A stretch of 64,000 bases of DNA from the NCBI GenBank assembly GCA_900109435.1, contig FNZT01000018.1:1-64000 (forward strand). Reading direction: 5' to 3'. The notes beneath the pieces are model-generated. The model was not told the origin of the DNA, did not search any database, and was given only the letters and a program-made list of their open reading frames with translations. Shown one piece after another: positions 1 through 9,000 of the stretch. The stretch comes from Ruminococcus sp. YRD2003 (GTDB taxonomy: Bacteria; Bacillota; Clostridia; Oscillospirales; Ruminococcaceae). The position numbers were made by a program, and so were the translations under genes. Positions within the stretch are counted from its first letter, which is position 1. The number at the start of each line of letters is the position of its first letter.

Positions 1-638
1 CGATTGACATGGATGTGAAGTCCACAGGTAGATGTCTGATGGCTGCGATATCCCAATGATATAGCCTTTTTCATCAGTTCCTCCCAGCAGAACTGCTTGT
101 GATATTCCAGGGACATCGGGTGCGTGACAATTTCCATTCCGTCGTCTAATGATCCGTCACCTTTGATGTAGATATGATCCTCGTCCCTGTTGGCGATTGC
201 AAGTATTTCATCAGCATTATCGCTGTCTTTTCCTGCACCGTCTATCTCCAGCTCAACGCCGAAGAAGCGATTGGAATCACCATACATGATAGGCTCAGGC
301 TTGTAACCGTAGTCATGTATCGAACGATTTCTGTCAACCTCGTCATGATAGCATTCTCCACAATAATCTTCCCCGTCAAGGTGGTAGGCGTCATCCTCAT
401 GGAGCAGGGCGTCGCAGCAAGAACATCGTGTATAGTGGTTTTCGTAGCAGTGATGGCAGAGTGTTGTATATTCGTCGCCATAGCTGTCGTCTGTCCAGAT
501 GACCGATCCGCATCTGTCACAGGTAGTGGTGTGCCGCTCGTAGCAGTCGGTACACACGATTTCACCATTAACCTCTTCGTAGTCTTCATCCTCGCCGATA
601 AGCGCTCCGCAGTGGGAGCAGTATAATTTTTCTTCCAT
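1..638 (-). CDS. Amidoligase-family protein with N-terminal zinc-finger repeats (C-terminus beyond the window)
   Basis: The frame is open from the ATG at 638 to the left edge, so at least 212 residues are present and the C-terminus is missing. A GGAGGT ribosome site lies just upstream. Residues 1-100 hold three to four CxxC/CxxC zinc-finger repeats (CSHC, CTDC, CDRC, CHHC, CSCC, CGEC), LIM-like in spacing. From about residue 120 the sequence matches the putative amidoligase family: FFGVELEIDG, then KGDGSLDDG, then MEIVTHPMS, then TCGLHVHVN. That family is ATP-grasp/glutamine-synthetase-like and is thought to form amide bonds; it is common on phages and conjugative elements. Substrate is unknown. 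A hairpin separates it from the upstream DUF960 gene on the same strand. The family call is good; the function is not established. Confidence 0.85.
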   Translation of the reverse strand, partial: MEEKLYCSHCGALIGEDEDYEEVNGEIVCTDCYERHTTTCDRCGSVIWTDDSYGDEYTTLCHHCYENHYTRCSCCDALLHEDDAYHLDGEDYCGECYHDEVDRNRSIHDYGYKPEPIMYGDSNRFFGVELEIDGAGKDSDNADEILAIANRDEDHIYIKGDGSLDDGMEIVTHPMSLEYHKQFCWEELMKKAISLGYRSHQTSTCGLHIHVN

Positions 639-662
639 TGTTTTACCTCCATAAATAGAAAG

Positions 663-686
663 AACCAGCCCCCGAAGGGGCTGGCA
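663..686 (-). terminator. Hairpin between the DUF960 and amidoligase genes
   Basis: CCAGCCCC-CGAA-GGGGCTGG is a perfect 8-bp stem with a CGAA tetraloop. Read on the minus strand it is followed by a T-rich stretch, so it probably terminates or attenuates transcription from the DUF960 gene. Confidence 0.7.
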
Positions 687-693
687 TTCGTGT

Positions 694-978
694 TTAATAT
701 TCGTTTGCTAGGAGCATTGTGCTGTGATCGCCATCATCAATGATGTACAGCTTCTCTTTGATTGGAGTATCCAACGGGAGCAGGTACTCCATGTGATACT
801 CCGGTTCTTCTGAACTGTGCGTTATCGACTGTAAGCTGCCAACAGGCTTCAGCTCGAACACCTGTAGATAGTCTTTCGGAGCAGGCAGTCGGTCAACACA
901 CTCCCACAGGAACAGCTGTAATTCAAGTGGTATAGTGCTGTCTACGCCGCACGTCAGATAGCGATTGTTATTGAACAT
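694..978 (-). CDS. DUF960-like small protein
   Basis: A protein of 94 residues starting MFNNNRYLTCGV. The start at 978 is chosen over an upstream in-frame ATG at 1026 because GAAAGGAG sits a few bases before it. The pattern RYLTCGV...IPLELQLFLW...KDYLQVFEL matches my memory of DUF960, a small soluble family of unknown function found on Firmicute plasmids and conjugative elements. It is likely co-transcribed with the amidoligase gene downstream, with the 663-686 hairpin between them. No catalytic motif is visible. Confidence 0.65.
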   Translation of the reverse strand: MFNNNRYLTCGVDSTIPLELQLFLWECVDRLPAPKDYLQVFELKPVGSLQSITHSSEEPEYHMEYLLPLDTPIKEKLYIIDDGDHSTMLLANEY

Positions 979-1026
979 TGCTGTTTCTCCTTTCTCAGTA
1001 ATATCGATGATAACTGCTTTCATCAC

Positions 1027-1273
1027 GATAATAATATATGTTTCTGGAAAGGAAAAAACAGGAATTTCATATGTATATAATTAAAGAGAAGAAGAAAATA
1101 CCATAAATATCAAAAAAATACCACATTTGTATAATAAGGAGCGAAGCGACGCCTGCAAGAATAATTATAGATAATTATATTGATATAATTGGTAAGATGT
1201 AATGTCAATAGAATATCTATTAGCATAGATAGGCGTTATATCGCCCCTTAAATATACTTAGGAGGGCTTTTAT
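1027..1273. other. AT-rich intergenic region upstream of the small mobilization pair
   Basis: No gene is visible in these 247 bases. They hold a repeated ATAATTAT motif around 1160-1180 and a short GGCG/CGCC stem near 1231-1246 just before the AGGAGG ribosome site of the next gene. This is where promoters for the divergent genes and possibly an oriT would be expected. No strong consensus promoter was found. Confidence 0.3.
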
Positions 1274-1543
1274 ATGAAAGCTGAAAATGACAAGAAAGAC
1301 AAGAATACGTCCGTTTCAATGACGGCAGAGGACTTTGCTGTTATTAAGCAAAACGCTCAAGAGAGAGGGCTGAAAATCAGTCCATATTTGGTGGAATGCG
1401 GCGTTCACAGGCAAGATAGCATGAACCCTGAGAAAAGAGCAAAATTACAGAATCTTGTAAACAGAGCCTGCATGATAGTCGAAGAATCCTCCCCCGAGAT
1501 GGTTGATGAAATAAGAAAGGAGGCCGCAGAGATATGGTCATAA
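1274..1543 (+). CDS. MobC-like mobilization accessory protein
   Basis: An 89-residue basic protein with a strong ribosome site (TAGGAGGG). The segment NTSVSMTAEDFAVIKQNAQERGLKISPYLVE resembles the ribbon-helix-helix DNA-binding fold of plasmid MobC/relaxosome proteins: a short beta strand, two helices, then a helical tail to the end. It overlaps the next gene, a relaxase-like protein, by 10 bases, the usual arrangement for a relaxosome protein and its relaxase. Its likely role is binding oriT and helping the relaxase nick. It is unlike the longer mobC genes of elements A and B, so this is a separate mobilization module. Confidence 0.6.
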   Translation: MKAENDKKDKNTSVSMTAEDFAVIKQNAQERGLKISPYLVECGVHRQDSMNPEKRAKLQNLVNRACMIVEESSPEMVDEIRKEAAEIWS

Positions 1544-2034
1544 TCAAGTCAAAGAAGTATACTGACGGATTCCACAGCAATTACCTTTTGAACGCGCTAA
1601 ACTATCTTTACGACAACGAAAAGGCGCTTCATATAGGCGGATACGGGGTTGACCCATATGACCTTAACAAGACCTATGAGCAGATGCTATATGTTAAAAA
1701 TTATTACCATAAAACTCAGGACAATCCCCTGATGCACTTCATCGTCTCCTTTGGCGAGGAGGTACGTACATACGAGAAAGCTAAGGCGTGGGCGGTACTG
1801 ATAGGAGCATTTTTCAAGAATGAATACCAGCTCCTATGGGCTGTTCACAAAAAGAAGCGTGGTGAGTCGCTGTTCCACGTTCATTTCATAATGAATACGG
1901 TGAGCTTCGTTGACGGCAAGCTCTACAATAGCTCCCGCGCACATCTCACAGACTTCTGCAAATATGTGGAGCGTGTCACTGGTACTCCTTGCAGATACTA
2001 TTTTTCGGATCCGCGAACCTCAGATGATGTGTGA
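1534..2034 (+). CDS. Short relaxase / mobilization nuclease-like protein
   Basis: A 166-residue protein whose ATG at 1534 overlaps the end of the MobC-like gene. Near residues 105-125 it has FHVHFIMNTVSFVDGKLYN, the HxHxxxN metal-binding signature of MobV/MobP-type relaxases. Relaxases nick oriT and lead the strand into a recipient. The protein is much shorter than typical relaxases (300-600 residues) and lacks any primase or helicase tail, so it is either a minimal relaxase or a 3'-truncated remnant. I see no candidate downstream continuation, and the stop is followed by a hairpin. Which N-terminal tyrosine is catalytic cannot be decided by eye. Confidence 0.65.
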   Translation: MVIIKSKKYTDGFHSNYLLNALNYLYDNEKALHIGGYGVDPYDLNKTYEQMLYVKNYYHKTQDNPLMHFIVSFGEEVRTYEKAKAWAVLIGAFFKNEYQLLWAVHKKKRGESLFHVHFIMNTVSFVDGKLYNSSRAHLTDFCKYVERVTGTPCRYYFSDPRTSDDV

Positions 2035-2070
2035 GATTTATTTAGTGAGCGACTACTATTAAAAATCAAC

Positions 2071-2129
2071 TGACAAACAGCAAGGGTATTTGATCGTTTC
2101 CTCCCCATATGGGGAGGAGCTGTTTGTCA
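2071..2129. repeat. Nested inverted repeat downstream of the small relaxase
   Basis: An 11-bp outer inverted repeat (TGACAAACAGC at 2071-2081, GCTGTTTGTCA at 2119-2129) encloses a perfect 16-bp palindrome, CTCCCCATATGGGGAG (2101-2116). No clear T-run follows, so it is not a textbook terminator. It could be a nick or replication site for the neighbouring mobilization genes, or a terminator for 1534-2034. Confidence 0.6.
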
Positions 2130-2181
2130 AATCATACCATGGCAAAGATGAAAAGACAAGTCAAATCTATGTCTTTCCTTG

Positions 2182-2222
2182 CAAGATTTAGTATTCACTC
2201 AAGATTATAGTATTCTCTCAAG
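2182..2222 (+). repeat. Two tandem 18-19 bp repeats
   Basis: CAAGATTTAGTATTCACT (2182-2199) is followed at once by CAAGATTATAGTATTCTCT (2200-2218), and a third CAAG starts at 2219. The pair sits immediately upstream of a promoter and could bind a regulator or a replication protein. Confidence 0.5.
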
Positions 2223-2227
2223 TTCTA

Positions 2228-2256
2228 TTGACTTTTTCTCTGATATATGGTAAAAT
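2228..2256 (+). promoter_or_regulatory. Sigma-70-type promoter
   Basis: TTGACT (2228-2233), 17-base spacer, TAAAAT (2251-2256). It lies just after the tandem repeats and probably drives the DUF6935/dockerin genes through a leader of about 260 bases. Confidence 0.55.
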
Positions 2257-2524
2257 AATACATTGAGGAATTGTAGTATTTGTTCTTCAACATCTACAAT
2301 AGTTCTCTCAAAAGGGGTGGAAGGCGTATGACTATGCGGTATAACAGCACAATCAAGTACAGACAGCATAACTGCGCCCTTTTCAATGTTTTATACAATA
2401 ACGCAAGCGTACTCTATGGGATAACTGCGTCCCGTGGGGTGCGCTTTTTATATTTTTTTAATCAGATAGGGTGGTCATATCAGGAAAAATTTGCCTTTTT
2501 TAGGTTAGGTTAAGGAGGAATACT
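2257..2524 (+). other. Long 5' leader with a weak hairpin before a T-run
   Basis: The 268 bases between the promoter and the next start hold a 77-codon open frame (2280-2513) with no ribosome site and no recognisable sequence, which I do not call. Near 2427-2455 an imperfect GCGTCCC/GGGTGCGC hairpin precedes a run of T, consistent with attenuation. AAGGAGG for the next gene starts at about 2513. Confidence 0.35.
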
Positions 2525-3088
2525 ATGGGACTATTTGACAAGCTGAAACAGGCGACCGAGAGTGTTGCCCGCGATGCGGTGCAGACAGCGTCCAACAAGT
2601 CTGTGGACGTGCAGTTCGCGAAGCTGCCCGACACGCTCGACGAGTTTAAGGCTCTGCCGCAGGCGCAGCTCGCGACGCCGTTCGATACGGCGGCAATGAC
2701 GGTGCTTGCGCTCTGCTTCTACCCGCAGAATGCCGAGCTCTCGCTGCAAATGCTGGGCTATCTGAAGGGACCTCAGCCGCTGTCGGAGCACGACAAGCAG
2801 TTCATTCGCGACCGATTCAGGGACAAGGACTACGTTCCGCGCTCGTACTTCGTCGGAGCAACGCCGCAGAACGACTACACTCCCGCAGAGCCGTACACGG
2901 TCAAGGTCAGCGAGAACCCCTACTCGTATCAGGAGCAGGGTTATGCCAAGCTGTTCATACAGTCTGGCGGAGCTGATTCTCCGCGGTATGTGCAGCTCAG
3001 GCAGGCAAAGGACGGCAAATGGTATCTCTGGGAGCAGTTCCTGCTCGCGGACATAAGACAGCCCGACAGCGCAGACCCTTGGGCGTAA
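2525..3088 (+). CDS. DUF6935-like cytoplasmic protein
   Basis: A 187-residue soluble protein with an ideal AAGGAGG ribosome site. It begins MGLFDKLKQATESV, then FKALPQAQLATPFDTAAMTV, a central FIRDRFRDKDYVPRSYFVGATPQNDYTP, and an end ENPYSYQEQGYAKLFI...WEQFLLADIR...DPWA. I recognise this pattern as DUF6935, a Firmicute family without assigned function. No signal peptide or membrane segment is visible. It ends 10 bases before the start of the dockerin gene, so the two are probably one transcript. Codon use is richer in GC than in the upstream mobilization genes. Confidence 0.65.
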   Translation: MGLFDKLKQATESVARDAVQTASNKSVDVQFAKLPDTLDEFKALPQAQLATPFDTAAMTVLALCFYPQNAELSLQMLGYLKGPQPLSEHDKQFIRDRFRDKDYVPRSYFVGATPQNDYTPAEPYTVKVSENPYSYQEQGYAKLFIQSGGADSPRYVQLRQAKDGKWYLWEQFLLADIRQPDSADPWA

Positions 3089-3098
3089 GGAGGAAAAT

Positions 3099-6000
3099 AT
3101 GGGAATCATAAAACGGAAAGTAACAAGAGGTAAAAAAATGGAATTCAAACGAATAGCTGCGGCAGCGCTCGCGGCGGTGACCGTGTTCGGCTACAGCGCG
3201 GGCTATTATCCTACGGGGCTTATCAAGCCCGCAAGCAGTATTACTGCGGAGGCGGCAGGAGAATATGGCACGGAGATAGGCTTTATTTCACAAACTGATT
3301 TTGAAAAATATCTTGATGACAATTTTTATTATACAAAACTGGATACAATATCAGGAACAGGTTATATTTCGCCTGATGTAAAGAACGTATATTGTTATTA
3401 TATCAACAAATATAAAGGCTCAGATGCAAATGTTACTATCCCGCAGCCTGCGTTTCTCCACAAAGGAGCTGGAAAAAACGGATATTATGATGCATGTGCA
3501 GTTACCGGTATTAGCAATGACGCTTTCAAAAACAAAAACACTATTGAAAAAGTTTACATTCCATTTACCGTTGAAAGCATAGGGAAAAATGCTTTTGAAG
3601 GCTGTTCAAGTCTTACAACTGTTGATATTGGCGAATCTGTCATATTTATCGGTCACAGCTATCCAAACCCCAGTAAACTTGCAACTATCGGACAGTGGGC
3701 TTTCAAGGGCTGCTCAGCGCTCACATCATTCACTCTCCCCAAGAATGTGACATCTGTAGACAACTACGCATTCGAGGGCTGTTCGTCGCTCGCGAGCTTC
3801 AGCGTTGACGCGGATAATACTACGTTCTACACTGATAAGGACGGCGTTCTTTATCAGAACTATTCCGAGGAAAGCGGCAGCGGAAAAATGCTGCACTTTT
3901 TCCCGCCTGCAAATAATGCAGAGAGATATTACGTCCCCGATGATGTAGATTTGATTGGCTTAAATGCTTTTACCTCTGTAAACAACAAAAATCTGAGTGT
4001 TTACACCAATAAAGCTACAAGAATAGCCCCGCACGCATTCTATAACTGTAGTAATATCGGTAATGTTACCATACAAGGCTCTCCTCTTATCTATAACGAG
4101 TTCATGTACGAATCAAATGTGACGGACACGCTCACATTCGACGGCACGCCGAAATGGAATACGAGCGGCGATGAGGCTTACTGGTTCGAGAACTGCTCGC
4201 TGAAAAATGTCGTATTCACTAAGAATTTCGTGCTCAGACAGCCCACGGACAGCCTCACTGACTTTCAAAAATTCTCGTTGTTCGGTGTGTCAAACAAAAA
4301 TGGCTGCTATGACCTAAAAGAGGGTCACACTTACGCTGATATGAAGGATTCCTACTACAACTCTATCGAAAAAGTACAGATAGAGGGTAAGTGGAACGTC
4401 AGATTCGCAGGCGAACTCTTACAGTTCAACACCGGCGAAAAACAGCACTTCTTCCACGGCGTAAAGAAGATACTTTTCACCGCCAACGCCTCCGACTTTG
4501 AGCTGGGCGAGATGATGTTCTGGGGCGACCCCGAGCTTGAAACGGTTCAGCTTCCCGCAAATCTGAAAGAGATACCCAAATACGCTTTCATGGACACATA
4601 CAACCTCAAGGAGCTCAATATCCCCGAGACTGTTAAGACTATCGGCGCTTCTGCGTTCGAGAATACGGGGGTAACAGAGCTGTATATTCCCTATGGCATA
4701 GAGGAAACAGGCATAGGCACTAACGCATTCCAGATGACGAAAACAAAGTATATGCGCGACGACGAGATAACGCTGCATTCGCTCGTTGACCTCTATGTGC
4801 CGCCGTATGTTACGGATGGGACGCTGCTCGACGCTAACTACGGCAACTCGAAAGAGAAAGACAGTGAGAAGTATAAGGTCACTATCCATGCTCCCGCAAA
4901 AACTGCTGGTTTGCTGGAATCGGGCGCAAGCAAGTTCGCTAACGCAAACAAAAGCAACGTTAAATTCGATCCTATAATCGACCTCACGGATTATAAAGTA
5001 GACAAGGTTGACGGTGCTGCTCCCGTAACACACACTGGCGTGGACGGCTCGACCTACTACATCACTAACAGCGTAACCCCCACCTTTACATTATCAAACG
5101 GCACTTCTACCATGGATAATAGTCTTCTTGACATTAATATTGAAAAGGAGAATACTATCTCAGGTGGCGTAAGGGTAGGCATTGCTACTATAAAGTACAA
5201 GGACAAGACCAAAGCTATCGGCACTATAAAGATATACTTCCATAGCAACTTATGCAATGAGGAGCAATGTGCAAAGGGGCTTCACACCTACAACTTCGAC
5301 CATATCTACACGGCAACTCCTACCTGCACTGAGGGCGGCTTTGATTTCTATCACTGCATCTTCTGCGCTGATAATATCATGAAGATATCGGGCACTGAGA
5401 CCCCGTCCCTTGGCGGACACATATGGGGCGAGCCGCAGGTCGACGCCGAGACAGGCAGGAAATACCGCGAGTGCTCGGTTTGCGGCGAGAAGGAAATAAT
5501 AAAGTCCGTTTCCTTTGACGAGGAGACAGGCACGCTCACGCTTCTTGCGGGCAATGTGTTCAAGGAAGATGTTCTGGAATATAAGAGCAACGAAAAAGTT
5601 AAGGCTGTTGTTGCTGAGACAGGCGCTGTCCTTCCAGAGGATTGTTCCATGATGTTCGCCAAATTTACCGCTGAAACTATCGACCTCTCAAAGGCAGATA
5701 CAAGCAAAGTCACTGATATGAGCGAGATGTTCTCTCGTTGCAAGAATCTGACATCGCTTGATTTAAGCAGTTTTGATACAAGCAATGTTACTGATATGCA
5801 CGGTATGTTCAGCAACGTTCCACTGATTTCTCTTGATTTGAGCAGTTTTAACACGCTCAACGTCACCGATATGTCCTATATGTTTGCGGGGTGCGACTAT
5901 TTGACATCGCTCAATTTGAGCAAGTTTAATACAAGTAATGTTACTGATATGCAACGTATGTTTAGCGATTGCAAGAATCTGACAGTTCTCGATTTAAGCA

Positions 6001-9000
6001 GTTTTGATACAAGCAAAGTTACTTATATGGGCTATATGTTCGGGGATTGTCATAATCTGACAGCTATCAATTTAAGCAGCTTCGATACAAGCAATGTCAC
6101 TGATATGGACGGTATGTTCAGCGGTTGTAAGAAGCTGACGGCACTCGATTTAAGCAGTTTTGATACAAGCAAAGTCTCTCATATGTATTCTATGTTTGTA
6201 AGTTGCGAAAATCTGAAAACTGTAATCGTTTCTGAGAAATGGACTACAGAAAAAGTGACAGATTCATTCAGAATGTTCGGCTATTCATACGGTAGTTCAG
6301 AATACTATGCAAAGAGCCTCGTCGGCGGAAACGGCACAGTATTCGACACCAAGCACACCGACGCTGAATACGCCCGCATAGACAAGCCCGGTCAGCCCGG
6401 CTACTTCACTGGCAAGCCCGCTATCGAGGCTGTTCCCGCAAAGGCGGCGACCTGCATCGAAGCAGGCAATATCGCTTACTGGCATGACACAGCAAACGAC
6501 AAGTATTACTCCGATGAGGCTTGCACTAAGCAGATTACCAAGGAGGACACTGTCATTGCCGCAAAGGGTCACAAATGGGGCGAGTGGTCGCTCGACGAGA
6601 CAGGCGCTGGCTCGACCTCCTGCGCAAACTGCGGCGAGAAGTTATACCGCATAGGTATAAAGTACACAGACGCCGATATCACGCAGAACAGCATTAAGGT
6701 GCAGTTTGTTGTCCCCGAGGGCGCAAAAATGCAGCCTCCTGTTATCTTAAAGAATGTCCCTGAGGTAGATACGGATAAATACCTGAAAGCGCTCGCGGAA
6801 TATGATACAGCGCTCAGAGACGTCTCGGAAGACGAGCTCCCAACCGCTATGGCAGCGGCTCAGGCGGCTATCAAGGTGAAGTACGGCGAGACTATCCTCG
6901 AGGCAGTCCTTGCAGTGAACGAAGAAAATGTGATAAAGCCTGCACCTGAAGATTGTGATGAGGCTACTTACACGATAACAGTGAAGGGTCTCGAAAAGGA
7001 TACTCTCTATTCATTCGCTTGTTCAGCCAAGCTCCCCAAGGGCGTGGACGAAGATATCCCCGAGGCAATAAACTTTGTTCAGATAAAGACAAAGGGCGAC
7101 GTTGTAACGACCACTACCGAAACAACTACGACGACCACGACCACGACCACAACTACTACGACTGCTACAACTACTGCGACTACAACTACAACAGCAGCTA
7201 CAACCTCTGCGGCTGCAACCACCACGACTACAGCCGTTACTACAGCGGCATCTACAACGACAGAATCCACAACGACCACAATTGCACGCATTAACGTTCC
7301 TATCTCAGCAGTTGACGTCAGCGACCTGCTGATAGAGGGTGCAAAGCTCCAGCTCACAGGCGTCAAGCCCGACGGCGTGACCCCGATAGTATTCAGCGAT
7401 GAATTCGTACAGGTCGGAGAGGGCGGAATGCTCATCAACGCCGCAGGAGAGACTCTCGTATGGCTCAGCGGCAAGAATGCGACTATCGTATTCTCCGAGG
7501 ACGGCACATACACGCTCAAGGAGCTTGTAGCTCCCACAGGCTATCTCATGGCGGACGATGTCACATTCATCGTCAGCGGCGGAAAGATACTGATAGCAGG
7601 CAATGAAGCCGCGGGCGTAAAGCTGGTGATGAACGCCGAGACTACGACCACATCAGCAACTACAGCAGCAACTACAACGGCAACTACGACAGCTCCCGAG
7701 ACTACTACCACTGCTGCAGTAACAGCAGCTGCTACAACAGCTCCCGCGACAACTACGAATACAGTGGCGACAACACTTTCCGCGACAACTACGAATACAG
7801 TTGCGACAACACTTCCCGCTACAACTACGAATACAGTGGCGACTACACTTCCCGCTACAACTACGAATACAGTTGCGACCACACTTCCCGCGACAACGGC
7901 GAATACAGCAGCGACTACACTTCCCGCGACAACAGCGAATACAGCAGCAACTACACTTCCCACGACAACTGCGAATACTGTTGCGACTACACTTCCTGTG
8001 ACAACTACGAATACAGTGGCGACAACACTTCCCGCGACTACTGCGAGCACAGCAGCGCCAGTATCGTCAGTTACGACAGCGGTTACAACTGCTACAACTG
8101 CTGCCTCCTCAACAGGCGTGCAGACGACTGCAAGCGGTGCTCAGACGACCTCAACAGGCGAAGCATCGACCACTACAGCGGCTCTCACATCTACCGCTAC
8201 AGGCAACGTGACCGCGACAACTACGGCTGCGACCACCTCCGCGGGCACGACGCAGAGCACATCGCAGACCACGGCTTCGAGCGAAACTACCACGGGCACT
8301 GACACGACCTCCACAGGCACAACGACCGAGACAACATCGGCAACGTCCACAGGCGGCTCGTCCACTACAGCTCCCGAGACATCGACTACAGCGGCAGGCA
8401 CGGAAACCACCACGACCGAAGTTCCCGCAACTACTACTGAAGGCACGGCAACCACCATTGAGGGTACAGCTACTACGACAGCCGCTCAGACGACAACGAC
8501 AGATGCTCCCGCGTCCACGACAGAGGGCACAGCGACAACTGCTTCCGACATCGTGACAACTACAGCTTCCGACGTTGTGACTACGACAGCTACAGAGGCG
8601 GCTACGACAGCGGCTTCCGACGAGACTACAACAACGACCTCTTCAACAGCAGCGACCGCGACTGTTTCCGATGAGGCAACAACTACAACTACAGCCTCTA
8701 CAGGTGCTGTAACGACAGTTTCCGATAAGGCTACCACTACAACAACTGCTTCGACAACGAGCGGCAGCGGCTCGACAACAACGACGGCTGCAACAACGGC
8801 ACAGGGTGGCTCGACTACAGCTCCCGTCTCCACGACCGAGGCTCCCGCATCGACTACATCTGCTCCTGTTTCCACGACGGCTGCGGGCTATGCGGGCTCA
8901 ACAGAAACAACTGCAACAGGCGCAGGCACTACAGTTCCCGCGCAGTCGAGCACAACTGGCACCGGTTCGGCAACGACAGCCACAGGCAGCGCAGCAACAT

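Noticed and set aside
2280..2513. A 77-codon frame in the leader of the DUF6935 gene
   Set aside because: No ribosome site, no recognisable sequence, and it overlaps hairpin and terminator-like elements.
7079..8875. Several long Val/Ala-rich minus-strand frames opposite the Thr-rich linker
   Set aside because: They are the antisense of ACN-rich threonine codons and have no ribosome sites or family likeness.
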